Shown: positions 1 to 10,873 of the stretch, in pieces | Position numbering within the stretch: the first letter of the stretch is position 1 | Layout of the letters: every line of letters starts with the position of its first letter | Origin: Antrodiella citrinella | Taxonomy: Eukaryota > Basidiomycota > Agaricomycetes > Polyporales > Steccherinaceae | DNA: 64,000 bases | Direction of reading: 5' to 3' | Assembly: GCA_004802725.1 (NCBI GenBank) | Contig: SGPM01000095.1 | Coordinates: forward strand, 21,362-85,361 | Program-made: the position numbers and the translations under genes | Notes under the pieces: model-generated | The model's database searches: none | What the model was told of the DNA's origin: nothing | Seen by the model: only the letters and a program-made list of their open reading frames with translations

Positions 1-129
1 AAAAGTCGGGCGCAACAGCAGCGCAAGTATCATTCAAAACGTGGAGCCCATGATGCTGGTCGACAGAAAGGTAGCAAAGGGAAGATGGATACTAGGGTCA
101 AACCTGACCGTAGTGGGGTCTGGGAGTGA
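1..129 (+). CDS. 3' end of an upstream gene, possibly RIO2 kinase
   Basis: An open frame enters from the left edge in frame 1 and stops at TGA 127-129, giving a 42-residue, very basic tail rich in Lys, Arg, Gly and Ser and ending in VWE. The pattern (HSKRGAHDAG, then GSKGK and DTRVK) resembles the C-terminal tail I remember for fungal RIO2 atypical kinases, which act in late 40S ribosome maturation. No catalytic part lies in the window, so the assignment rests only on tail similarity. It could be the basic tail of another nucleolar protein. The next gene (ELP4) starts about 255 bp downstream on the same strand. Confidence 0.4.
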   Translation, partial: KSRAQQQRKYHSKRGAHDAGRQKGSKGKMDTRVKPDRSGVWE

Positions 130-384
130 CATTATTGTACCAATGTATTGTTTTCTTGACCATCGTCTGTAGCAGCACGCTTGTATTCCACTTTGCTGTC
201 ACCTATGACCGGTATATATATATGACCACGATAGAGTCAAGCGCCAAAATGAGGATGTTTGGTACATGTTAGGCTTGATCGTGAATCCTAACCATCACAA
301 CAAATCTATCTTCTGTTTCCATCCATTGTCATATCACTAACTGCTAGGATCAAGAAGATCCGCCAAATCGTTCTCGCGTTGGAT

Positions 385-1860
385 ATGTCTTCGTTCAAGA
401 GAAAAAACACGGCTAAAGAAACTACGCCCATTGGAACTCGCGCCCTCCCGGGCCCCGTAACGACGTTTGTTACATCCACAGGTGTCCCGTCTCTCGATGA
501 TATCCTCGGCGGCGGCTTGCCTCTGACGTGTGATCTCTTGATCCTCGCGCCGGATGTGCACACCGCTTACGGCGAATTACTTCAGAAGTACTTCATCGCG
601 CAAGGACTTTCCTCCGGTCAAGACGTCTGCGTTATCGATGATTCTGCAAAAGAATTCGTTTCCGATTGTATGTGGATGCCCAGTGGAGATGTGCAGCCGT
701 CGCCTGTTGGCGCAGTGGAAGAGGATGAAGAAGAAGAGGGAAAAGACCCCAAGACTAAGATCAAGATAGCCTGGAGATACGAGCAGCTGAAACAGTTCCA
801 GACCACAGTGTCTACGTCTCAGTATGTGAGTCCAGTGCCGTGTCTTGCACATGAGATGCTGATGAGGCGGACAAAGAAATGAGGATCTTTGCAAAGTATT
901 TGACTTGACAACTCGGATACCGTCCTCGGTGGTCGAGGGGTCCTGCGCCTCCGGTCGACTGAAATTCCTCGACGTTGACGGTGTCTCTGAGTCCGGCTCG
1001 TCATCTTCATGTACTCGCAAAGCCCTTTCCAGGATAGAGGAGATACTCGGAGCAGAACAGAGTGATGGTGGTACACGGACGCCACTCCGATTATGCATAC
1101 CATCGTTAGGGTCGCCACAATGGGGTGACCTAAAACCTCATGTGAGTCAAGCACAACGTTTTCTGTTGTCATAATTTATATGTTGTTGCTGCAGGATGTT
1201 TGCAGCTTCTTGCACTCCTTGCGAGTAATACTCAAACGATACGCTCACGCTGTTGCTGCGATATCCTTGTCGCCGCACCTTTGCTCGGAATCATGTGGAG
1301 GACCAGGCTGGTCTCAAAAACTCGGATGGCTGTCTGACACATGCCTCTCTCTTTCTGCATTCTCAGGTAAGGCTCCATGTATTGTATGCACATTGCAGAG
1401 CTAAGGTGTTACGATAGCCAGTCCGTCGTTGACGTCAATGTTCCCCGCGCATCATGGTTTCGTTCACGTGCATTCCCTTCCCGCACCTCATTCCCTCCAA
1501 CCGTCAAGTGACAAGTTCTCCACCCTAAGAGGTCTATCCTCATCCGGAGAGAACAATCTCGCCTTCAAGTGCATGCGGAAGAGGCTCGTATTCGAAACGT
1601 TGCATCTAGACCTTGAAGGAGGCGTAGGCGAGCGGAGAACGACGCCTTCGACCGTGGCAGCGATTGTGGGTGAGACTGCGCACACCCACTCACATGCACC
1701 GTCAGTGAAGGGCGAGGCTGCGGTGGAGGTGAAGCTAGAGCAGATAAAGATCGAGACCCGAGTGCACCCCATTGCAGACAGCGATACGCCCGTGAAGAAG
1801 CCAAAGCCAAAGAAGAAAGTAGCATTCCATTCCGATCGACCAGATCTATATGATTTTTGA
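385..1860 (+). CDS. ELP4: Elongator complex subunit 4 (ELP4/PAXNEB)
   Basis: ELP4 is a RecA-fold subunit of the Elp456 ring of Elongator, which modifies wobble uridines of tRNAs. Proposed exons are 385-825, 884-1141, 1195-1366 and 1406-1860, all in phase, giving 441 residues. Family marks: the N-terminal GVPSLDDILGGGLPL loop, FDLTTR after the first intron, LHSLRVILKRYAH in exon 3, a FPAHHGFVHVHSLP block in exon 4, and a terminal RPDLYDF preceded by a Lys-rich stretch, which is characteristic of fungal ELP4. The start at 385 is the first ATG of the frame. The third intron as drawn is only 39 nt (1367-1405), close to the lower limit; the frame requires this acceptor. The gene converges on the F-box gene ending at 1966, 105 bp away. 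Confidence 0.93.
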
Positions 1861-1965
1861 GGCATGGAAATGGAGGCCGCGATGCACGCTAGCGACTGTG
1901 AACCTGAGTTGAGTTCAAGTAGCACCAACACTTGAAAAGACTTACATGTGTGATTTCCACCGCGG

Positions 1966-3481
1966 TCAGTACGCAGTTCCAATCCCACCCGGCACCGGTG
2001 CAGTTAACCTCCGACACTCCAGCATGAGCTCTCGAATGACGGTCAACGTGTCTTTGGTTGGGAGTGGTTCGTCTTGTGTGACGACGCTATCGTCATCCTC
2101 GTCCATGTCCTTCTCCGGTAGGGTGCCCAACACGGCTCCCGTACAGTCCTCCAAGCGTATATGCTGCCCAGCGCACTGATCCCACCACCTCTCCCATCGC
2201 TCGTAACACGCTCTTTCTGGCCCGTCTGCGGTCTCCAGATCCCGGAGAAGCATCTTGTTCAGGACACGAATACATCGGAGATTGGGGAAGTTTCGTTTGG
2301 TTAGGGCAGCAAAGTTCATGTCGTTGGCTCGACGAATGAGGAGCGTGGATAATGGGTCCATTGAGGCGTACGTTGCGGCGTAGCCAACACCGAATGCGTA
2401 TAGCAGCTGGTGACAGCCAATTGTGGTGATGTTAGGATGTGGATGAGTGACGAGACGAGAGGCCCCATAGATAGTAGGGTCTGGTGGTAACTTCCAGTCG
2501 GGATTGAAGCAAAACGTGGTAAGCCGAGGGCATTTACCGAGGACACTTGCAACATCGAGGGAGAATATGGTGTTGACATCAAGGTAGGTCAAACGTTCCC
2601 CGTGAACTTGAATGAATTCCATGACGTCCGGAGAGTCATCTCGGTACTTGAGAAAGTCTAGGGCCAGTGATTCCAGCGCAGGGAATTCCCACGAAACGGC
2701 TTCCTCAAGGAAATCCGTAAAGAAACCTCGCAATGAGAGACTCTGAAGTCTCTTCAGAGTTAAGACAAGGCCGGACGCTGCACCCAGGTGTAGACTTTCG
2801 TTCGATCTCTCTCCAAAATCGATGTGAAGCATCTTCAAAGCCGGAAGTAAATCCAGCATCCAGATGACCCTTGCGAGGTCGTGGGCATCGACGTTGATGT
2901 ACATCGTTCGGAGAGACCGGGGACAATATGTGCATAGAGCATCCGCAATGGGACCCAACGAGTCGCCAAGAGGACACTCTATGACAAGCACTTGCAACTT
3001 GGTGCAGTGTCTCACAAGGGGAACCAGAGAGTACTCCAAGTCGAGGGGAGTATGTCTCCGACCGGCATAACCTCGCGAAACTTGGATTCGGTGAGACAGC
3101 TTGCCCAAATGTCGATTGCGATCGTAGATAGCGCATAGACGTTGTATATTGGCAGGGTCACCGAAGTAGAGGATTCGGTATAGGAATTCCGTTGCTAATC
3201 GGCGAAAGCCTTTGGAAGTGGCAGTGATCGCCTGTCCTCCAAATGAGAAGGGTTACTCGAAGAGCAGTTGTGCTTAGACGCACCTTTAGAGTATGGAACC
3301 GACTACGTTGAAGGACGTTAATGGATTCCTGAGGTGTTCGTAAGGTCCAGTTGCCGTAGAGCATTCTGAGCCAAGAGGACGCCGTCATGGAATTGGGTAA
3401 AGGACGAGCCACGAGGTCATCTGCGTCGACTGCGAGTTGGAAGATTGTGAGCCATAATTCAGCTGGAAGATGGAGTGACAT
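1966..3481 (-). CDS. F-box-like / leucine-rich-repeat protein
   Basis: Two exons (3481-3284 and 3231-1966, intron 52 nt) give 487 residues. The N-terminus, LPAELWLTIFQLA at about residues 5-17, is an F-box-like helix. The rest alternates hydrophobic LRR-like strands (for example LQVLVIECPL and LKMLHIDF). Such proteins are usually SCF ubiquitin-ligase adaptors: the F-box docks on Skp1 and the LRR half selects substrates. The family is large and fast-evolving in mushrooms, and the substrate cannot be told from sequence. The start at 3481 places the F-box right at the N-terminus. It is divergent to another F-box gene starting at 3787. The two proteins are not obviously close copies, so a recent tandem duplication is not evident. 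Confidence 0.82.
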
Positions 3482-3786
3482 GAGGCCTCGTCGGTGCTTA
3501 TAGTAGATTGAAAGTAGCCTCGAGCGAGCTGAAGAACCCGACCACAGACGGCCAGAACAGAATGAACATGACCATGAGAACGCCCGCAACAACGTGGTGG
3601 TAGCCGGCATATACCGAAAGTCAACGGGCCGGGGGAGCGCGGACACTGCTTAGTACGTCCGAATCGACGGCGACGGTGACAAGCGACACACATCCCTTCT
3701 GCTTCATTGAAGAATAGCTCTCAAAGAACACCGAGTGTATACAAAGTAAGCGGATTCAGATTATTTGCAGCTCAGAAGTATTAATC
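3482..3786. promoter_or_regulatory. Divergent intergenic region between two F-box genes
   Basis: A 305-bp gap between two genes transcribed away from each other. It must contain both promoters and 5' UTRs. I see no strong TATA box or repeat. Confidence 0.5.
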
Positions 3787-5444
3787 ATGGAGCAATTCGT
3801 ATCTAGCACCGACATCGCTGTCATGCATCGCGCCCTAGTAATCGACGAGATCCTGCGAATTATACTTCAGCATCTCTCTATGCGCGACTCCGACTACAGC
3901 GCAAGGGAAAAGCATTGGAGAGTGCGTGTCTACAGACTCACCCTTGCCTATCTTGCTCGTACATGCAAGGCTTTCTCGACCCCGGCTTTGGACCTTTTAT
4001 GGGAACGTCAGTCTTCCCTCATCCCAGTACTCAAGGTGCTGCCCACATTTCGGACGGAAGGCAGCATATACGTGAGCATTTCTTACTTTTGGCATTACAA
4101 GACCTTCGTTCACACATACACCAGGATTTCGTATCTCCGATTGAACCTGCACACTGGGACAGGTTCCTGACATACTCAGGACGAATACAAACTTTCACTG
4201 TCACCGGAGACAGTCGTCTGTCCTCGGCGGTCTATAAACGTATCTTTACAGAGGGTGGCCCGACCTATCTCTTTCCGAACTTGCAGCGGATGATCTGGTC
4301 GCGCTCTATCGACGAAGATGCGCTACTCGGGTTTGTCTCCCCATCCTTACGAGTTGTGGATATCCAGTCATTCGGAATACAATTATTCAGCGAGATAGCG
4401 TCGCCCCACGAACAATTGGAGGTCCTAGATCTGCTCCTCGGTCCCCTATCGTCCATCTCCGTGCAGCTAGAATGCCTAACGATCGAGGTGCAGCTCACCT
4501 CCCGCGCCGAACAGGCCATCACTCAATTTAGGTCCCTACAAAAACTCAATCTGATCATGGCAGGATCTTGGCGCACCCTGGAGACTTTCTATGCATTGGG
4601 GAGCATGCAAAGTCTGGTCGAGTTACGCATTACGGTGACTGCTCTCACTGTGAGCGGGGACGCGCCACCTACATTGTTCCGTTCCCTCAGATTTTTGCAT
4701 GTTGGCGGCCATCCCACAACCGTGGGTGAAATCCTAAAGGTCATATCTTCGAACCGGCTCCGTACACTGCACGTCAAGTCAGCACATTCCTATCGTCTGG
4801 AAGAATGGGGGCACTGTTTTTCCCAGCTTCCCCGCCATCTGGCTGAATCATTGACAGAATTCAGGCTGGAGTGTGGAAGAGGTCTTCACTCGTTGTCCGA
4901 GACATCGAGTCCTATCAAGCCCGTTGCGACGCCAATCCTTTCCTGCCCTCATCTGGAGAAGGTCGCTTTCGATTTCGAAGGCCCCGTACATGCATCCGAC
5001 GACGACATTATAGCGATGGTGTCCGCTTGGAGGAGCCTGCGCGAATTCCGCCTGTGGTTTCACAAGTCGGGTATTAGTCCCACCCTCCGGTCCCTTGCCT
5101 CGTGCGCCGCGCGCTGCCAAAATCTACGTGAGCTTGAGCTCTCCATCAATGTAACAAGCAATATGCACTCCCAGCCTATGCCGGAGCAACAATGTCGTTC
5201 GTTGAGGCGGCTGGCCTTCTTGGGCAACTCAAAGATCAAGATTGGTCAAGGGGACATCATTGGCAAACGCATACATCATTTGTTCCCCAATCTCCGCGAA
5301 TTCGATGTGTATGCTTGGGCGGTGGAGGAGAATGAAACATGGGCTGCAGCGAGAAAGAGCATTTCATCTTTGGCAGCCGTGCATATAGGGAATCCCACTG
5401 GTGATGCTTTGAAGAAGATGCAACGGACGCATATGCCAGTGTAA
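3787..5444 (+). CDS. F-box-like / leucine-rich-repeat protein
   Basis: Exons 3787-4071 and 4125-5444 (53-nt intron) give 534 residues. The N-terminal part holds an F-box-like segment (ALVIDEILRIILQHL, about residues 16-30) followed by LAYLARTCKAFSTPALDLLW, the typical second half of a fungal F-box. The remainder is a run of irregular LRR-like strands (LEVLDLLLGPL, LRTLHVKSAH, LRELELSINV) to the end. Expected role: SCF adaptor with unknown substrate. Long reading frames starting inside exon 1 in another phase are artefacts; the splice at 4072/4124 joins the F-box frame to the LRR frame cleanly. It converges on TRM44, only 73 bp between stops. Confidence 0.82.
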
Positions 5445-5517
5445 ACTATTGCAAGTATTCATGTCAATATATCTATGTACTTACTGCTGAAAACGATGTA
5501 TCTCGCGATGTACGTAC

Positions 5518-7296
5518 TCAGTGCTCTCCGGCCTTGCCTTCTGGTCGTCTGGTCTTGAACATCCCTCTAGTCCGCACACCTTCTTTGATCTCTTCCGCAT
5601 TTTGCTTCCCCTGTTCTTCTTCTTCACCCGCTGCACGACTTCGGCCTGCAGAGAGTTGATTCAGCCGGGATGATACGTGTGTATAATGCATGTGGATAGG
5701 GAACTCACCGATGAGAGCCCAGTTCCTCGTACTAGGTATCCGCAAGGTCTCACACTCTACCATCCACCCGCAATGCGCATGTAGGCTCGCAAGCCAAATC
5801 CGGTACATCGAGTACGCACTTGCATTGCTTCCATCTCCACCTAGACTGAGTGACTCCACGAACTCTTCCGAAGGGATCGATATTGGAAATGGTAGATTCC
5901 TGGACCGCTCGTATTTTGACTCGAACGTCCAAGGGCAACATGGTATGGAAAGGTATCCTGACGCGTCACAGAGGGTAGAGAGTACCGGAACCCACGGTGT
6001 TAACTCATCTGCGTGATTTCCAATGACGAACACGCCGGGTGTTAGGTATGGAGAGGCGAGCGTAGGGTCCAATGCTTCAACATGTAGACTTGCTTGGCTG
6101 GCTTCTGAATAGTGATCCCAGGACATTCGTTTCCGCACGTCGATGCCGTGACCTTTATACCCTTCTGACACAAGAATATGAGTTAACAGACCGTTTCCGC
6201 ATCTTATCGTAGCCAGTCAGCAAAACGTTTGTTGCTCAAGGACGGAAGTCGTACCCAAGATCAACGAAGCCACTTGAAGGACGACCCCATGTGTGTGTGT
6301 GCCAAGGAGAAGTCTCCGACGGATCAGATTTCTCAACCTGTTCGGCACCGGAGTACATCTGCTTCCACAGTAGCATCAGGAACGTCGCTATCCCAATGTC
6401 CTGATTCCGACCGTTTGTCAGATTTGAGCAATGATACTCTGAAACGAAACTTTACCTCATATACATGTTTCAGTGGATCCGTGCTCTCTTTCCATTCATC
6501 CACCAGATGTTTATGCCTTTCCCTCATGACCAAGTACAAATCCTGATACTCCTCCCTCGGCACGATACAATCATGCATCACCCGTTTCTTGTAATTCGTC
6601 ATCGCACCCCAGCCATACCGATGCAACGTCTCCAGTAACGCAAGACATGTTCGGTACAGCCTGGAGTTCATATCGGTCGGGGTGTTCGGAAGGGGTACGA
6701 CTTCGATTTGGAGTGAACCACCTATGCCGTCTTGGGTTGTTCGTATGTAGCGGAACGCGAGGTGGGAGACAGATGGATGGTAGTAGGGAAGTGAAGATCC
6801 TGGTTCGACGATAGGTGTCAGAACGAGGACACTAGGTGTTGCTAGAGAATTTTCGGAGAGATTATCTGTCTCTGGTGGATCTTCTTGACAATAGAGAGTG
6901 CAATGCTGCTCCAGACTAGCATCGCGTCCTGGTCTCCTCGCTAACAACCTTCGATGCACGTCCTTGGTGAACCGGAACCCGTCCAGACGTGGCGCCAGTC
7001 CTGGTAGATCATCCGTAGTCTCTGCGACAGTATCCGACCGCAAAATGAGTGTAGAGTTGTACTCGGGATGATGGATGAGTTGTGAGATGGCTGACTCGAA
7101 CTAAATAGACTGCGTAAGTGAATGTGAGTCCACAAATGTCACAGGCATTACTGACTAACTCTGGAGGAAAATCGGCCGCGCAGTGGATGAGAGGAACCCA
7201 TGCATCATCGGCATCTGCGATTTTGAGAGGTGTGCTCTCTGGGACTTTGTCCGGGATTGGAGAAAAGCGAGGTCGCTGAGTCGGCTGCTCAGGCAT
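5518..7296 (-). CDS. TRM44: tRNA(Ser) (uridine(44)-2'-O)-methyltransferase TRM44
   Basis: Trm44 uses S-adenosylmethionine to methylate the ribose of U44 in serine tRNAs in the cytosol. Five exons, 7296-7156, 7100-6456, 6400-6255, 6202-5709 and 5645-5518, sum to 517 residues with all phases matching. Family marks: FPPEL then FESAISQLIHHPEYNSTL at the first junction, RYGWGAMTNYKKRV, PREEYQDLYL, the SAM-binding DLGCGNGLL at about 309-317 (formed across the exon 3/4 junction), SEGYKGHGIDVRKRMSW, and PSTRNWALIGR near the C-terminus. The start is the first ATG after an in-frame stop upstream. The C-terminal 40 residues are a charged tail. Confidence 0.93.
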
Positions 7297-7633
7297 CTCA
7301 AATGGGGTATCTGTGCGCAACTCATCAGCGTCGAGTCATTGCATCTTAACGCCATACGTACAAATGAGTACTTGAGTTTCAACGTTGCGCAACAACTCGA
7401 TGTAAACAGAAAAAGCAAACACAGGGTCTGGCTGCTTGCGATCATGACGACAAGATGATCAGGCGCCCGACATCGGACAAACACTCAAGTATCGGGTCCA
7501 GTGAATATTTGCAAAGAGCACAAAGTACAACAATACAGTAATGGTATACAAACAATAGAAAAGCACGGCCTGTTCGAATTTATTCCATCCTAGATCTCAC
7601 AGCGTTCCACAAACTACTAGTAGGTCATTTTGC
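7297..7633. other. Intergenic: TRM44 promoter and PIL1-like 3' UTR
   Basis: 337 bp between the 5' end of TRM44 and the 3' end of the eisosome gene, both on the minus strand. It is AT-richer near 7500-7580. I see no coding exon or repeat. Confidence 0.5.
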
Positions 7634-9363
7634 TTAGAACTCGTTGTAAGCAGGAGGTCCCTCACCCTCGCCCTCGCCACCAGGAGGAGGACCACCTTGA
7701 GCACTTTGTCCAGACTGGCCCTGCAGGACACGCTCCCTCTCCTCTCTCTGAAGCCGCTTCTTCTCTTCCTCAGCACTCTCGTATTTCTCCCATTGTGCTG
7801 GTGCCTTTTCCGGAGGTGGCGCTGCGCTAGAACCGCCGTAGCCTGGCAGGTCCCCAGCCTTCTGTGCGTCATGGTCAGACTTGATGCTGAGAAGCGAGCC
7901 AGAAGCAGGTCCAGGTCCGCCGGGTCCAGACGACTGAGGGACACCTGTCTCTGCAACGGTTGGTAACGCGGATGTGACCCCTACTTTCGGTTCTTCGGGA
8001 TCAGGAGCAACGATGGGTGAAGTGACTTTTGAGTCGTCCGGTGAGACTGGGATGGGAGCTGGTGCCTGGTTCAATGCAGATGGGTTCAGAGGCATAGTCT
8101 GCTGCCCTGCAGGAGGTGAAGTTGCACTTCCCGATGACGGCCGACCTATCGGGACAGGGGCAGTCTGTGTTTGCACGGAGCTGACAGAAGACTGAGATGA
8201 ATGGTGGGGAGGAGGTGGGAAAGAGGTCGTAGTTGGAGGTGGAGAGAGAGGGACGGTAGGCTGAGCTGGATCAGTAGAACCGATGTTATCCAGCTCCTTC
8301 GCATGAGTTTGCCCAAAGGAGCGAGTATCATGTCGCTGCAAATCGGCCGGTGATGCTTCAGGAAGGACGAGGTTGTCGGAGCCTGGCGTATAAGCGTCAA
8401 GTGCCTTCTGGAGAGCGGCACGGACATTGGTCGTAGTGGTGGCTCCAGCATACGGCTCCAGTTTGGTCGGGGGAACAGACGGTATAACTGGAAGGATCGC
8501 GGTAGCTGCCTGCGTGATGAGGAGCAACTTCTCTGCATACTATATGCATGTAGTTAGTATCATGCGACGTCATACGTCAATGAACATATGTACCTCGCGG
8601 TAAGCCTCCCACTTCAAACGCTCACCCTCCTTGATCGCCTTTCTCTTCAAGATCTCTAATTCTGCGTTTTCATCGACGGATTCGCTTTCGAGCTTGGTAA
8701 TTTGGGCTTCGATTTCAGCTATCCTCTTCTCGTTTCCACGTCGGCCTTCCGAGTCCAGCTTCCTGATCTGACCCTCGAGAGCGGTAAGCTGAGCACGATG
8801 AGGAGCCAATTTGGCATCTGCTACACGAAGATCCTTGTACGGCCCTCGTGCGGCATCAAGCTTGGTGGCCAGGGACTGAGAAAGTGTCCCCTGGACGTAA
8901 TTGAGCCACCCAAGACGATCGGACACTGCGGGTGTAATAAGATGGGAGCAAGCTGGTATGCGATTTGGAGATCACGTACCATCTTTCAGATCCTCGGCTT
9001 CAGACTGACCCCAGAGGTACAGCTCCTTGCCGTGCGCCTGTGTGCCGCGTGCGACGTTGTCGAAATCGATGGCAACACCTTTCCCAGTGGTGATGAGCTT
9101 CTGTAAAGGAGGAGTGGAGCTCCTGAAAGACGAGAAGTTGAGAGCACGTTCGATCAAACATCGGTGATGTATACGCACGAATACTGCTGCTGGAAGGTCC
9201 TCAGCTGATGTGTGAGATGGTCGAGAGTGCGAGAGCCAGTGCTGGAATCAGCATTGGCGTTAGCAGACGACTTGCCACTGGTACCCGGGATGTGGTTACC
9301 GATGGGAGTGTCTTTAAGGGCGGACTGAGCCTTGTCGGCGAGCGAGGTAAAAAAGCTGGACAT
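7634..9363 (-). CDS. Eisosome core component, PIL1/LSP1-like BAR-domain protein
   Basis: Pil1/Lsp1 proteins form curved filaments that shape plasma-membrane furrows (eisosomes/MCC) and respond to sphingolipid signalling. Exons 9363-9179, 9122-8980, 8925-8594 and 8539-7634 give 521 residues in frame. The family core is visible: QLRTFQQQYSSSTPPLQKL, FDNVARGTQAHGKELYLWGQ, SDRLGWLNYVQG, then a long charged coiled-coil helix (about residues 125-240) and REYAEKLLLITQAATAILP. After about residue 270 comes a tail of some 250 residues rich in Pro, Ser, Gln and Gly, probably disordered; Pil1 of yeast has a much shorter tail. It is divergent enough that the PIL1 versus LSP1 label cannot be settled. Confidence 0.88.
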
Positions 9364-9709
9364 GGTGGTGGTAGATTGGAAAGATGAGAGGGGCTACAGG
9401 AGAAGATACCCGAATGTTTAAATACTTTGTTTGTCCGCTGCTGCGTTAGAGCACAGACGTCATCGATCTCCATGGCGCCTCTTATCCGATACCATAATCC
9501 AAGGGAAAAGAGAATTACTAGACCGCACAAGCCAAACATAAAATAGAAATGTTATAAGTGAACACCCATTGTACAGTCAGTAGAGCAAACGACAGCGATG
9601 CAGTGTACAGCAATAGCAAAACCAGAACCATACCACCCGCAGTCCATCTGCGCAACTCAAGATACCTCAGCCATCACCGCCCCCTATAGTCGCGATTGCA
9701 GGTGCGCAA
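9364..9709. other. Intergenic: PIL1-like promoter and eIF4E 3' UTR
   Basis: 346 bp between two minus-strand genes. No exon, repeat or strong regulatory motif recognised. Confidence 0.5.
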
Positions 9710-10873
9710 TCAGACAACGATCTTCTTCGCGTTCTTCCCCTTCTTGTCCGAGTCCTTGTGCGACAGGAACTCTACCTCCGTCGCAAGAGGCGCCTGCAAC
9801 TTCGCGTTGCCCGCATAGCCCAGCACGTTTACCTTGAAGTGTCGTCCAATCGCCTCAACCCGCTCCCGAAGCTCGTTGTCGTCGTCCGTTCCCGTCGATT
9901 GCGGTGCAGTCCGTGTCCAAATCGACAGACGATAGAATTGCGGTCGTGTGGATACGATGACACCTGTGATCATCGACTGTGGCGCGTCCTCCTCGTTCTC
10001 CGGAGTCGCATTCGCCAGTATGGGGTCGAACGTCTCGCCAATAGCAGCCAACATCTATGTCATCCCATGAGAAGTGAGTTCGCCAATTTTGTGCACTGGT
10101 TTACGCACAGTGTAGAGCCACATCTTATCCACGTTGGCGCGGTTTTTGTCCTTGGGCAGTTGTATACTCCACTTCCCGCCGTTCTTGTTCGCATCATCCT
10201 CCCAAGCGGGAATGATTCCCTCCTGCGTGACACATACAATCAACACGGAGACAAGCATCATTGAAGAGTATGTACGCACCTTGAATAAATAGTAATTCGC
10301 CCTTTGGGGCAAGTTGGATGGCGGCACGATATTGTTGTAAAGGCTGTAAGCAGTTTAGTCGTGTGATGTGTAAGCAATGAAAAGGAAGACGTACCCCCAG
10401 AACTCCTCCACGCTGTCGAAGCTGATGACACGCTTGATATCCTCCATCCATCCTTGTGCAGCCGACGCAATCCCGCCAGGGGTTTGTGCGAGAGGTGTTT
10501 GAGGGAAAGCAGTCATCGGCGTTTGAGGCATATTCCTGCCCTTTGTAGCAGGCGAATCGAACCATAATGTCCAAGCAGAGAACAGCGGGTGCTGTAAGAC
10601 GCAAATGAAGATGATCAGTTTCCTCATTGACCACCCGGAAAGACGAAACACTAGGCTTACCTTGACATTGAAGTTTTGAGGATCGTTAAATACGGTACGG
10701 ATGTTCTCAGCCTGCTGCTGCATGTCTACCTCGTCAATCTCGCCAGGTTCAAGGGACTCGTCACCATTCTGCTCGTTCTGAGGGTCCTTGACATGGTTCT
10801 CTGCCAAAGCGGCCGAAAGGGCAGCCTTGGAAGCCTGGAGAGCGGGACCGGGTAGGGTGGATGCGGACGCCAT
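9710..10873 (-). CDS. Translation initiation factor eIF4E (mRNA cap-binding)
   Basis: eIF4E binds the 7-methylguanosine cap and recruits eIF4G. Exons 10873-10661, 10591-10395, 10343-10280, 10222-10109 and 10054-9710 give 310 residues. Landmarks in order: HPLFSAWTLWFDSP (residues 72-85), GWMEDIKRVISFDSVEEFWGLYNN, ANYYLFKEGIIPAWEDDANK with the GGKWS strand, and WLYTMLAAIGE. The cap-stacking and structural Trp residues are present. Odd: about 30 residues rich in Pro, Gln and Thr (86-116, with repeated PQTP/AQTP) interrupt the region between the first strand and the helix containing W119. The C-terminus ends in a lysine-rich tail. Confidence 0.93.
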
